From an uncultured Hungatella sp. (GTDB lineage Bacteria > Bacillota > Clostridia > Lachnospirales > Lachnospiraceae), in NCBI GenBank assembly GCA_910588325.1, contig CAJUPP010000007.1, forward strand, positions 15,101-79,100: a stretch of DNA of 64,000 nucleotides. The letters are read 5' to 3'. A program made the translations under genes and the position numbers. The first letter of the stretch is position 1; each line of letters begins with the position of its first letter. The notes beneath the pieces are model-generated. The model did no database searches. It was not told the origin of the DNA and saw only the letters and a list, made by a program, of their open reading frames with translations. Positions 36,359 through 44,098 of the stretch are shown here, piece after piece.

Positions 36359-37045
36359 TTATCTTTTACATACTGCAAAAATTGTTTTTATCATGACTCC
36401 CAGTTCCCTGAAAAAGCTGAAGTGTTTCACATCCCGAAGATTATATTCCATCTTCTCCGGAAGCACCTGTTTCACATAAACCTCATCCGCATCATCCGCT
36501 GATTGAAGCAATCTGCTTTCATCCTTATACCTGATACTTGCCTCACTGGTTACGCCGGCTGCAAGCAGCAGCGTTGCCATCATTTCCGGAGTATAGGCAC
36601 GAACGTATCGGGGCACCTCCGGTCGTGTGCCACAGAAGCTCATGTCTCCCAAAATAATATTGATCAGCTGCGGCAGTTCATCTAACCGATATTTCCGCAG
36701 CACTTTTCCCACTCTCGTCACCCGCATATCATCAGATACAGTAACCTGTGAGCCTAAACGCTGCGCGTCCTTAACCATAGTCCGGAATTTTATAATCTTA
36801 AATCTTCTTCCGTACCTGGTGATTCGCTCCTGTCTGAAAAATACTCCGCCTCTGGAATCAACCGCTATCAAAACAGCGATTCCCACGAAAACAGGCAGAA
36901 GAACATACAGCATACACACAGAAACCGTAAAATCAAATCCGCGTTTCAGAAAAAGGCTGAGTCTTTTCTTTTTCAAACGGTCATAATACGGACGAACCGC
37001 CTGGTTCTGCATATACTTTGGCAAATAACTCCATTCTTTCAGCAT
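36359..37045 (-). CDS. Undecaprenyl-phosphate sugar phosphotransferase (initiating transferase, WcaJ/RfbP family)
   Basis: 228 aa, the short monotopic form of the family. One N-terminal membrane hairpin (about residues 33-58) is followed by the catalytic block VFFRQERITRYGRRFKIIKFRTM, RKYRLDELPQLINIILGDMSF and GTRPEVPRYV, all diagnostic. It transfers a sugar-1-phosphate to undecaprenyl phosphate and starts each repeat unit. Located near the front of the operon as usual. Confidence 0.94.
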   Translation of the reverse strand: MLKEWSYLPKYMQNQAVRPYYDRLKKKRLSLFLKRGFDFTVSVCMLYVLLPVFVGIAVLIAVDSRGGVFFRQERITRYGRRFKIIKFRTMVKDAQRLGSQVTVSDDMRVTRVGKVLRKYRLDELPQLINIILGDMSFCGTRPEVPRYVRAYTPEMMATLLLAAGVTSEASIRYKDESRLLQSADDADEVYVKQVLPEKMEYNLRDVKHFSFFRELGVMIKTIFAVCKR

Positions 37046-37108
37046 CCTATATCCCTTCCTGCAGGCAATAAAACCGCGACTGCTTCCACACTAGCTTCCG
37101 CCTGAAAT

Positions 37109-38311
37109 TCATAGATATTCTTTGACAATCCGGCTGTAGGTTTCAATCACATAATCTGTCTCTTCATCCGTCAGTCTTGTATATAGGGGCAATGTAATTT
37201 CATTTTCAAACTGTTTATATGCATTGGGATAATCACTGATACGGAATCCCAGATTTTTATATGCAGTCATCATAGGCAATGGCTTATAATGGACATTCAC
37301 AGATACTCCCGCTTCCGCCATTTTTATGATGATTTCCTGCCGCTGTTCCATGGAAATTCCCGGCACCCTGGTAATATACAGGTGCCCTGATGATTGATAC
37401 TGCCTGTCATAATGTTTGAGTACCTGAATCCCCAACGGCTTAAAAGCCCTGTCGTATTTTTCAATGATCTCTTTGCGTCTCTCAAGCATTCCGTCATAAC
37501 GGCTTAATTGCGCCAGACCAATCCCGGCCATAATATCAGTCATGTTGCATTTGTACCACGGACCTGCGATATCATATTCCCATGATCCGGGCTGATTTTT
37601 TTCCAACGCATCCTTTGACTGTCCATGCAGCGACAGAAGTTCCAGCCGGCCATAGATCTCTTCATCCAAAATCCCCGGTATACTCTTCCATGTCAATGCG
37701 CCGCCTTCCGCCGTAGTCAGATTTTTAACTGCATGGAAGCTGAAACTGGACCAGTCCGCGATGCTGCCTGTTTTCTTTCCATGCCAGATTGCGCCAAAAG
37801 AATGGGCAGCATCCGCGCATACCGCTATCCTCCCCATGGCTTTCTGAATGGCATTGGCAGGACGGAATCGTGATCTTTTGTTTTCGACAATAGAAAAAAT
37901 CCTTTCATAATCGCAGGGAATTCCGCCCAAATCCACCGGAATAACAGCCTTCGTTCTCTCTGTAATCATATCCTCCAGCTTCTCGTAATCCATTTCCGGA
38001 GAATCCTTTTGTACATCGGCTAATATCAGCTTGGCCCCCACATGACACACAACAGATGCGGATGCCGTATATGTATAAGACGGTACAATAACCTCATCCC
38101 CTTTACCGATTCCTAAAACCCGAAGCGCCATCTCCGCACAGGCCGTCTGTGAATTCAGACATACGGCCCGATTTACACCGCAATAATCTGCTATCCGGTA
38201 TTCAAATTCTTTTGTTTTAGGTCCTGTCGTAATCCATCCGCTTCGGATAACCTCTGCTACCTCCTGAATTTCCAAGTCTGTCATATCCGGCGGCGAAAAT
38301 GGTATTTTCAT
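37109..38311 (-). CDS. DegT/DnrJ/EryC1/StrS-family sugar aminotransferase
   Basis: 400 aa. PLP-dependent fold type I enzyme with the family's PPDMTDLEIQEVAEVIRSGW start, VIPVDLGGIPCD, and the PLP lysine in SFSFHAVKNLTTAEGG. It makes an amino sugar nucleotide from a keto-sugar nucleotide (4-amino-4,6-dideoxyhexose types are common), to be used by the initiating or next transferase. The matching dehydratase is not in the window. Confidence 0.93.
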   Translation of the reverse strand: MKIPFSPPDMTDLEIQEVAEVIRSGWITTGPKTKEFEYRIADYCGVNRAVCLNSQTACAEMALRVLGIGKGDEVIVPSYTYTASASVVCHVGAKLILADVQKDSPEMDYEKLEDMITERTKAVIPVDLGGIPCDYERIFSIVENKRSRFRPANAIQKAMGRIAVCADAAHSFGAIWHGKKTGSIADWSSFSFHAVKNLTTAEGGALTWKSIPGILDEEIYGRLELLSLHGQSKDALEKNQPGSWEYDIAGPWYKCNMTDIMAGIGLAQLSRYDGMLERRKEIIEKYDRAFKPLGIQVLKHYDRQYQSSGHLYITRVPGISMEQRQEIIIKMAEAGVSVNVHYKPLPMMTAYKNLGFRISDYPNAYKQFENEITLPLYTRLTDEETDYVIETYSRIVKEYL

Positions 38312-38361
38312 ACTGCTGAACCGTCTCCTCTCCTGTCCTCCTTAATTGTGTGACATGCCCC

Positions 38362-38919
38362 TCACACCGTACGATACTTGTCTTCCGACAGCCGTATCCC
38401 GAAAAAAATCTTCTGTCTGCGGTTAAACAGAGGAACCTCCGCCACGGCAAACCGCTTATGGAGATTCAGCTTTACAATCCGGTCCACGTAATGTTCCAAA
38501 ACTCCTCTAACTTCCAGAAGCTGCTTGTTATCTCCCAGCGTAATATCCGTGATACCGCAGACCTCCTGCAGTTTTGCCCCGCAAACTTCCTGCAAAAAAG
38601 AAAGATCCTGAGCACTGATTGGCACCAATTCATCCTCCCCCTTATCATCCTTCCCAAAGATGACAAACTGGGGAAATTCTCTGGATTTCTGAAGTTCTTT
38701 ATGCAATTTTTCCGGATCCTCACTCCGAATAAAAATATATCCTGGAAACATGATATCCTCTACAGGATGATAGATTCCTTCATGACGGAACGGTTTTTCC
38801 TTTTTAGGGATACTGCACAGCGTATAGAGAGATTTTGGAACCACTCTCCTAATCAGATCTGCTCCTTCATACTCCCTCCCTTTTTCAGTCTGAAGGATAT
38901 ACCAGTTTTCTCTTCCCAT
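38362..38919 (-). CDS. loaP: LoaP-type specialised NusG antiterminator
   Basis: 185 aa. An N-terminal NGN domain (WYILQTEKGREYEGADLIRR ... MFPGYIFIRS) and a C-terminal KOW-like domain (VRGVLEHYVDRIVKLNLHKRF) match NusG paralogues. LoaP proteins in Firmicutes let RNA polymerase read through terminators in long polysaccharide and metabolite operons, and need an RNA hairpin in the leader. Here it is the first full-size gene of a 15-kb operon, and a 25-bp hairpin lies about 40 bases upstream in the same transcript (38958-39036), which fits. GT-rich spacing to the start: the ATG at 38919 follows GGAAC with a weak ribosome site. Confidence 0.9.
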   Translation of the reverse strand: MGRENWYILQTEKGREYEGADLIRRVVPKSLYTLCSIPKKEKPFRHEGIYHPVEDIMFPGYIFIRSEDPEKLHKELQKSREFPQFVIFGKDDKGEDELVPISAQDLSFLQEVCGAKLQEVCGITDITLGDNKQLLEVRGVLEHYVDRIVKLNLHKRFAVAEVPLFNRRQKIFFGIRLSEDKYRTV

Positions 38920-38957
38920 GTTCTGTTCCTTTTCTTGAAATTTCGAGATAACGTAGC

Positions 38958-39036
38958 CCGGAGAGGGAATGATATTGTTTTCTCCAGAGTTCTTGAAGAG
39001 CGTGCTCAGGAAAAAACAATATCATTCGCTCTCCGG
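38958..39036 (-). promoter_or_regulatory. Long hairpin in the loaP leader (possible antitermination signal or attenuator)
   Basis: Arms of about 25 bp: 38958-38982 pairs with 39012-39036, with one mismatch (outer part CCGGAGAG/CTCTCCGG, inner part AATGATATTGTTTT). The right arm overlaps the last codons and stop of the 59-aa ORF. No T run follows the closing arm, so it is not a plain terminator. Position between the small ORF and loaP suits either feedback control of loaP or a LoaP loading site. Confidence 0.65.
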
Positions 39037-39201
39037 ACGGATCTTCCACTGCCCAAAGCCAGATGGTTCCTTATCCTGTAGCTGCAATCCGACTACGATT
39101 CCCCTTATAAAATCCAGTTTTTCAGGTGCAAGTCCTGCAATCATGCGAAATAACTCTTTATCTTCTTTACGGACATTCACTATATTTATCTCGCTGCACA
39201 T
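39022..39201 (-). CDS. Small conserved-looking 59-aa protein, first ORF of the loaP operon
   Basis: 59 aa, too short for standard ORF lists. It starts MCSEINIVNVRKEDKELF, contains MIAGLAPEKLDFIRGIVVG and ends KIRPESE. AGGGGGG lies 7 bases before the ATG at 39201, and a perfect promoter lies about 90 bases upstream. The LAPEKLDFIRGIVVGLQ helix resembles short XRE-associated helper proteins of Firmicutes, but I cannot assign a family. It lies divergent to the XRE regulator at 39.6 kb and 102 bases ahead of loaP. Confidence 0.65.
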   Translation of the reverse strand: MCSEINIVNVRKEDKELFRMIAGLAPEKLDFIRGIVVGLQLQDKEPSGFGQWKIRPESE

Positions 39202-39254
39202 ACATTTGCCCCCCTTTTCTATTTATAAGCATACAAAATCCAATGCCTTCACAG

Positions 39255-39324
39255 ATGCATTTCGCAATTCGTTTTGCATTGATAAATGCATTATATAGTA
39301 TAGTTTTGCTTTTGTCAATGCATT
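39255..39324. promoter_or_regulatory. TGCATT/AATGCA repeat cluster, candidate XRE operators
   Basis: Four copies of TGCATT or AATGCA lie around the loaP-operon promoter, among them the dyad GCATTGATAAATGC (39276-39289) directly beside the -10 box and a copy beside the -35. The spacing around the promoter suggests repressor sites, probably for the XRE protein encoded 300 bases away. Confidence 0.55.
39290..39318 (-). promoter_or_regulatory. Promoter of the polysaccharide (small ORF-loaP) operon
   Basis: Perfect consensus on the minus strand: TTGACA (39313-39318), 17-bp spacer, TATAAT (39290-39295). A perfect promoter suggests that control is by repression and antitermination, not by an activator. 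Confidence 0.85.
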
Positions 39325-39357
39325 TTCAAATCATTATCGCAGGATTCTGATATCCAT

Positions 39358-39501
39358 GTTACTGTTCACAGGTACCCTGTGAACGTAACAGCATATGCCT
39401 GTTTGAAATTACCTGCGGTTATGGGGCATATACTTTGGCCCCATAACTGTATTGGCTCATGACGAATCAGCGGAGTGATTCGTCATGGAGTGAACCGTAA
39501 C
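39358..39501. repeat. Nested multi-hairpin (cruciform-type) intergenic element
   Basis: Outer arms GTTACTGTTCAC (39358-39369) and GTGAACCGTAAC (39490-39501) match as inverted repeats with one mismatch. Inside are three hairpins: GTTCACAGG/CCTGTGAAC (39364-39384), GTTATGGGGC/GCCCCATAAC (39418-39447) and CATGACGAATCA/TGATTCGTCATG (39458-39487). No T runs follow. The layout resembles palindromic mobile repeats or a structured RNA. It lies between the divergent promoters of the loaP operon and the XRE gene. Confidence 0.7.
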
Positions 39502-39531
39502 ATATCCATACCTATCACGGATGTTACCGCC

Positions 39532-39560
39532 TTGACTAATTCACTTTAGGGATGTATAGT
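39532..39560 (+). promoter_or_regulatory. Promoter of the XRE regulator
   Basis: TTGACT (39532-39537), 17-bp spacer, TATAGT (39555-39560), 33 bases before the gene start. Confidence 0.7.
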
Positions 39561-39592
39561 AAAATATAATTATGAAAGAGTGGTAGTACATA

Positions 39593-40045
39593 ATGGAAAT
39601 GCATGAAAGAATTCGAGATTTAAGAAGAAATCATCTTCACTTATCACAAACGGCATTCGGCGAGAAATTAGGCGTCAGTCGTTCTGTCATTAATAATATC
39701 GAATTAAACACATTAGCCAGGCCAGAGCAAAAATTATCCCTGATTAAGCTGATGTGCCGGGAATTTAACGTAAGAGAAGAATGGCTCCTAAAAGGTATTG
39801 AGCCTATATTTGTACAGACCTCCTTCTCTGTTATGGAACAGCTGAAAGAGGAATTTCACCTTGATGCATTCGCCTACAGTTTCGTTTTAGAATATCTGAA
39901 GCTGGATGTGGAAAAAAGAAATCTTTTCCGATATTTCTTTTATAATGTGCTAAATGGAATGAGGGAAGATAATGACCGTTTAAAAGATATTTCTCCTGAA
40001 AAACAGAACTCAGAGACTGAAAAGACAAACAATTCTGACAGCTGA
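39593..40045 (+). CDS. XRE-family transcriptional regulator
   Basis: 150 aa. The N-terminal Cro/C1-type helix-turn-helix reads RIRDLRRNHLHLSQTAFGEK, then LGVSRSVINNIE; a helical C-terminal part (residues 85-130) probably dimerises, and the last 15 residues are polar. It is divergent from the polysaccharide operon and is the best candidate for binding the TGCATT sites at its promoter, by neighbourhood only. Its ribosome site is weak (GAGTGG). A terminator hairpin directly follows. Confidence 0.88.
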   Translation: MEMHERIRDLRRNHLHLSQTAFGEKLGVSRSVINNIELNTLARPEQKLSLIKLMCREFNVREEWLLKGIEPIFVQTSFSVMEQLKEEFHLDAFAYSFVLEYLKLDVEKRNLFRYFFYNVLNGMREDNDRLKDISPEKQNSETEKTNNSDS

Positions 40046-40064
40046 AAAATGAACAGACAAAAAA

Positions 40065-40097
40065 GAAGCATTCCGTTCAATATGGAATGCTTCTTTT
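40065..40097. terminator. Bidirectional terminator between the XRE gene and the MetH-activation gene
   Basis: GAAGCATTCC and GGAATGCTTC form a perfect 10-bp stem with a 9-base loop, flanked by A4-5 on the left and TTTT on the right, so it can work in both directions between these convergent genes. Confidence 0.85.
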
Positions 40098-40135
40098 ACT
40101 CCACGGCCTCCCCGGCCGTTAAACCGAATCTCCCC

Positions 40136-40774
40136 TCACTCTCCCCTATACTCACAATCCTTCTTACCGCAAGCCCTGCACCCCTGGGTACCGCACCTGG
40201 CCGGCTTATCACTGATTCCTATAAGCGCCGTCACCGATTTGGAAGGCATCATCAGGAGGCTGTCTGTCAATGTGATTCCGATCCGTTTCCCTGCCTCCAG
40301 GCATCTGAGGAGATCCGGCTGACAATCCAACGAAAAGTCCCCGTATCCCGGGCTGAAACGCGGCCGCAGAAACCTCATCTTTTTCTCATATACCATTTGA
40401 ATCTCTTCATTGATTTCATCGCAGTAATCCTCCAGCATAGCTGCGGCGGCGGCCTGAATCACCACCGCCTTACTCATCTGAAGCTTTCCATATCTTTTAA
40501 GAAGCATATCCACTCCTGTCCCCAGAGTAGCGGCAAACATCACTACGCCCACACAGCCATCAAGATTCTTCTTAAGAGCCCTGCTGCGGGTTTTAAAGCC
40601 ATACACATCGATTCCGTCCTCTTCAAAAAATCCCAAGGGATATTCCCCATAAATGGATTTTGGAGACGCTGCTCCTTCCAGCTCTTTCCAGCACTGTTCC
40701 ACCAGCGCAAGAACCTGGCTGTCCGCTTCCTGTCCATGATATCCCAGATACCGCAGTGTCTCTTTTACATTCAT
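40136..40774 (-). CDS. Methionine synthase (B12-dependent) reactivation-domain protein
   Basis: 212 aa. It corresponds to the AdoMet-binding activation module that forms the C-terminus of MetH in many bacteria; the motif RPRFSPGYGD is diagnostic, and the C-terminus has CGTQGCRACGKKDC. In clostridia this module is a separate gene. It supports reductive methylation of inactivated cob(II)alamin on methionine synthase. It is in one unit with metF upstream (80-bp gap). The MetH catalytic subunit is not in the window. Confidence 0.9.
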   Translation of the reverse strand: MNVKETLRYLGYHGQEADSQVLALVEQCWKELEGAASPKSIYGEYPLGFFEEDGIDVYGFKTRSRALKKNLDGCVGVVMFAATLGTGVDMLLKRYGKLQMSKAVVIQAAAAAMLEDYCDEINEEIQMVYEKKMRFLRPRFSPGYGDFSLDCQPDLLRCLEAGKRIGITLTDSLLMMPSKSVTALIGISDKPARCGTQGCRACGKKDCEYRGE

Positions 40775-40854
40775 GACAGCTTCCTCCAGTTTTCATCTAA
40801 GTATGCTCCCAAATCTCTCTGCACCTGACATTCCTTCCATATAAATCACGGGGA

Positions 40855-41712
40855 CTACAAAATTTCTGACAAACTCTCCTGAATCCGTCTGGCCACATCC
40901 GGCTTATTCATAGAATAAATATGGATGGCATTGACTCCATTGGCAATTAAATCAATAATCTGTTCCGTAGCATAGGCGATTCCCGCCTGTTTCATAGCCG
41001 CCGGGTTATCGCCGAACCGATCCACAATGGCTTTAAAGCGGGACGGCAGGTACGTTCCTGACATCTGGCAGATCTGCTTAATCTGAGATGCCCGGGTTAC
41101 CGGCATAATTCCTGCCACCACCGGAATCGTGATCCCCCTCTCCCGGATACGGTACAGATAATTATACAAAATGTTATTATCAAAAAACATCTGCGTGGTT
41201 ACAAACTCACACCCTGCATCCACTTTTTCCTTCAGATGAGTAATATCCTCCGTCTTATTGGCAGACTCCACATGCCCTTCCGGATAACAGGCCCCGCCGA
41301 TACAGAAATCCCCGCTCTGTTTAATCTCGTAAATCAGCTGGGACGCATACTGATAATCCTTTTTCACTACTCCGTCTTTAGGAATATCTCCCCGAAGAGC
41401 CAGAACATTTTCAATCTTTCTCTCCTTCAGTTCCTCCAGTACATGATGAACATGTTCCTTCGAGGATGACACACAGGTCAGATGTGCCAGCGTCGGAACC
41501 TGATACTGATTATTTAATGTATCCGCAATATCTACCGTATAGCGGCTGGTTCCTCCCCCCGCCCCGTATGTAACACTCATAAAGGACGGATGCAGCTGTG
41601 CAATCTCTTTCGCTGCCTTCTCTACAGATTCATAGTTTTCCACTGTCTTTGGCGGAAACACTTCAAAGGACAGGGAAGGCTTTTCCCGAGCCAAAATATC
41701 TCTGATCTTCAT
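40855..41712 (-). CDS. metF: Methylenetetrahydrofolate reductase
   Basis: 285 aa, the normal bacterial length. Motifs include PSLSFEVFPPKT at the start, FMSVTYGAGGG, VLALRGDIP and FVTTQMFFDN. It reduces 5,10-methylene-THF to 5-methyl-THF using FAD, giving the methyl donor for methionine synthase and, in acetogens, for the Wood-Ljungdahl pathway. The next gene downstream encodes the MetH activation module, so methionine synthesis is the clear role here. The 91-bp gap upstream to hflC has no SAM riboswitch that I can see. Confidence 0.95.
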   Translation of the reverse strand: MKIRDILAREKPSLSFEVFPPKTVENYESVEKAAKEIAQLHPSFMSVTYGAGGGTSRYTVDIADTLNNQYQVPTLAHLTCVSSSKEHVHHVLEELKERKIENVLALRGDIPKDGVVKKDYQYASQLIYEIKQSGDFCIGGACYPEGHVESANKTEDITHLKEKVDAGCEFVTTQMFFDNNILYNYLYRIRERGITIPVVAGIMPVTRASQIKQICQMSGTYLPSRFKAIVDRFGDNPAAMKQAGIAYATEQIIDLIANGVNAIHIYSMNKPDVARRIQESLSEIL

Positions 41713-41803
41713 AATCGCGTCAAACCTTTCTTCTGTTTTCTTTCACCCCTCTCCCACCTATTTTAAACGCTTTTTCCTGTTTTTGCAATGGTATAACTCT
41801 CTC

Positions 41804-42676
41804 TTATCTTCCCATAAAAATACTTGCAATCGGAGAATCGGACGGAAGAATCAGCGTATTATTGCTTCCTGTCAAAGACGCCCTTGCCGCATCCAAGGCT
41901 CTGGTAAAGGCGTAAAACTCCGCTCTCTCCGGCGTACTGTATGCTTCCGCCAGAATCCTCATATATTCCGCCTCTCCCTCTGCAGTGATGGCTGCCGCCT
42001 CTGCCTGGGCATTGGAAATATTGATGGCAATCTCTCTGTCCGTGGTGTTCTGGATAACTTTGGCCTCCGACTGCCCTTCCGCCGTATAGGTAGCTGCGAT
42101 CTTGTCACGCTCGGAAATCATTCTTTCGTACACAGCCTCCTTATTGTCCGCAGGCAGATCCAGCCGCTTGGTTTCCACAGACAAAATCTGGATTCCGTAC
42201 TGCTCCATGGCGTTTCCGATATTTGCCATAATAGCCTCCGACAACTCCCCGTCCCTGCCGCTGATCACATCGTTCTGGCTTAAACTGCTGATTACATTTT
42301 TGATGGAGTTGTACACCGTAGTGTCGATTCTACGCTCCGCATTGGGAAGGGAGGAATTAAGGGTCTGGGCAAACTTTAACGGATCTGTAATTTTCCACAG
42401 CACATAACTGTCCGTCAGCATGGTTTTCTTGTCCATAGTTATGACATCCGACGCCGCCAGGTCATAGAGCAGGATTTCTTTCGGAAGTGTGTCTGCGCTC
42501 TGAATAAAGGGAATCTTAAATGAAATCCCCGCCTGGTTTACCACCCGGTTTACCCTTCCGAATTCTCTTATGAGTTTATATTCATTTTCTTCCGTAACTA
42601 CCAAGGAATTCCCAATTCCCACTAAAACGATGATTGCCAGAATACCCCCAATACTTTTTCCAATGGCTTTCTTCAT
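41804..42676 (-). CDS. hflC: HflC-type SPFH-domain membrane protein
   Basis: About 290 aa. One N-terminal membrane helix (AIIVLVGIGNSLVV region) is followed by an SPFH/band 7 domain with REFGRVNRVVNQAG, and a C-terminal coiled coil rich in Ala/Glu (NAQAEAAAITAEGEAE). HflC and HflK form a large cage that regulates the FtsH protease. The ATG at 42676 has AAAGGAA 12 bases before it; an upstream ATG at 42709 has no site. It follows hflK by 76 bases in the same transcript. Confidence 0.9.
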   Translation of the reverse strand: MKKAIGKSIGGILAIIVLVGIGNSLVVTEENEYKLIREFGRVNRVVNQAGISFKIPFIQSADTLPKEILLYDLAASDVITMDKKTMLTDSYVLWKITDPLKFAQTLNSSLPNAERRIDTTVYNSIKNVISSLSQNDVISGRDGELSEAIMANIGNAMEQYGIQILSVETKRLDLPADNKEAVYERMISERDKIAATYTAEGQSEAKVIQNTTDREIAINISNAQAEAAAITAEGEAEYMRILAEAYSTPERAEFYAFTRALDAARASLTGSNNTLILPSDSPIASIFMGR

Positions 42677-42752
42677 AATATATACAATTCCTTTCTGCTT
42701 CTTATTCATTTTTCTAAGCTTCTGAGACTGCCTTGCCCATCAGGGATTTTTT

Positions 42753-43775
42753 CTAACCCTGGGACTCTTGCCCGCTCTGAGCCTCCTGCCCCATAACCGT
42801 TTCTCCACTTTCATCATTTCCCGATGTCAGAAAACTGTCCAGAGGCAAAAGCGTATTGGTCTTATCCGTTCCGTCAATAATCACCTTAAGCCTTGGAAGC
42901 ACATCCTCCATAGCCTCATAAAACATACGCTGTTTCGTCACCTCAGGATTCTTCCGATACTCCTCATACATGGCATTAAATTTAGCCACCTCTGCATTGG
43001 CCTCATTGATTCTTTGTGTCTTTTCAGCCTCTGCATCCTGCTTAATCTTGTCAATCTCCGCGGCAGCTCCAGGCAGTTTCTCATTGCGGTACTTATTGGC
43101 ATTGTTGATAGCGGTTTCTTTCCCCTGCTTTGCCGTCTCCACTGCCTTAAACGCCTCCATGACAGCTTCCGTAGGCGGCTCCGAATCCTGAATCGTCACC
43201 TGCATCACCTGAAGCCCGATATCATGTTTCTCCAGCTGTCCGATAATCATATCCCTGATTTTGGACTGGATCTCATTTTTCCCTGTAGTCAGAACTTCGT
43301 CTACATCATAGCTTCCGATGACGCTGCGGATACAGCTTTTGCTGATATTTTCCAAAACAAGCTCCGGCTCCTTGGAGGCATATACCGCCTTCACCGGATC
43401 CGCCACCTTATATTCAATGAAAAAATCCACATTGACGAAATTGTAGTCTTTGGTAATCATCAGGGAATCGCCTTCCTGGCTCTCGTTATTCTCCAGATCA
43501 TATCCTATGGAAAATCCCTGGATCGTGGTATTTACCTTCCGCACCTTCTGAATCATAGGCAGCTTAAAATGCAGTCCCGGCTCGCTGACATTCTTCGCCA
43601 CACCGAATGTGGTCAGCACTGCCTGCTCCTGTTCCTGAATATTATAGAAGGAATCGAATCCAAACAGTGCGATAATCACGACTGCCACTATGATTCCCGC
43701 CGTCTTTTTTATCCTTTTGATTCTCTTTTCCATATTACTGCGCCGTTCCATTTTTTCCGGATCATAAGTTTCCAT
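42753..43775 (-). CDS. hflK: HflK-type SPFH-domain membrane protein
   Basis: 340 aa. A short charged cytoplasmic N-terminus (rich in E, R and K), one membrane helix (GIIVAVVIIALFGF region), the SPFH domain with QAVLTTFGVAKNVSEPG, and a coiled-coil tail ending in Gln/Glu-rich sequence. The ATG at 43775 follows AAGGTGAG at 7 bases; longer in-frame starts were rejected. It is the first gene after the riboswitch-like leader, so expression of the HflKC complex may respond to Mn2+ here. Confidence 0.9.
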   Translation of the reverse strand: METYDPEKMERRSNMEKRIKRIKKTAGIIVAVVIIALFGFDSFYNIQEQEQAVLTTFGVAKNVSEPGLHFKLPMIQKVRKVNTTIQGFSIGYDLENNESQEGDSLMITKDYNFVNVDFFIEYKVADPVKAVYASKEPELVLENISKSCIRSVIGSYDVDEVLTTGKNEIQSKIRDMIIGQLEKHDIGLQVMQVTIQDSEPPTEAVMEAFKAVETAKQGKETAINNANKYRNEKLPGAAAEIDKIKQDAEAEKTQRINEANAEVAKFNAMYEEYRKNPEVTKQRMFYEAMEDVLPRLKVIIDGTDKTNTLLPLDSFLTSGNDESGETVMGQEAQSGQESQG

Positions 43776-43866
43776 GCTATTCTCACCTTTCTTTTTCATG
43801 TCTAACCTATACAATGATTATTATCATTTTACATAAAAAGTTTACATAGATGTACGTTCCCAATTT

Positions 43867-43997
43867 AAAAGAAAAAGACCTTTACTGCCACCTGGTGGTT
43901 ACAATAAAAGTCTTGCTGTCTTTCAAATAGTATGCGGATAATCTCTATCGTCCTGACGACATCTATTCATCGTTTCCGATGCGCTACTCCCTCTTAT
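43867..43997 (-). promoter_or_regulatory. Probable yybP-ykoY (Mn2+) riboswitch with terminator, upstream of hflK
   Basis: The minus-strand RNA carries the class's conserved pieces in order: AAGAGGGAGTAGC, a small GAAA-capped hairpin (CATCG/CGATG), GTCGTCAGGAC, and AGCAAGACTTTTAT. The closing stem P1 pairs ATAAGAG (43991-43997) with CTTTTAT (43904-43910). The same CTTTTAT region can instead pair with GTAAAGG to form a terminator (AAGACTTTTATTG with CAGTAAAGGTCTT, plus CCACC/GGTGG) followed by a T-rich tract. This mutually exclusive design is a standard ON switch. By class knowledge the ligand is Mn2+. Confidence 0.72.
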
Positions 43998-44006
43998 GTT
44001 GTCACT

Positions 44007-44035
44007 ACTATACCACATCTCTTAAAGTTTGTCAA
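44007..44035 (-). promoter_or_regulatory. Promoter of the riboswitch-hflKC transcript
   Basis: On the minus strand TTGACA (44030-44035), 17-bp spacer, TATAGT (44007-44012). Transcription would start near 44000, a few bases before the aptamer. Confidence 0.85.
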
Positions 44036-44050
44036 TTATTTATCAATGTC

Positions 44051-44079
44051 TTGTAAATATTTTACAATCAGGGTATACT
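44051..44079 (+). promoter_or_regulatory. Promoter of the PTS EIIC-like gene
   Basis: TTGTAA (44051-44056), 17-bp spacer, TATACT (44074-44079). It is back to back with the hflK promoter, and the transcript must run through the palindromic element before reaching the gene at 44329. Confidence 0.6.
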
Positions 44080-44098
44080 CTTACTAACTTTAACTGCT

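Noticed and set aside
41713..41803. S-box or other methionine riboswitch upstream of metF
   Set aside because: Only 91 bases separate metF and hflC and no SAM-aptamer motifs are visible.
42768..43805. Plus-strand 345-codon open frame opposite hflK
   Set aside because: Codon pattern mirrors the hflK frame; the His/Leu-rich product has no domain and hflK is clearly real.
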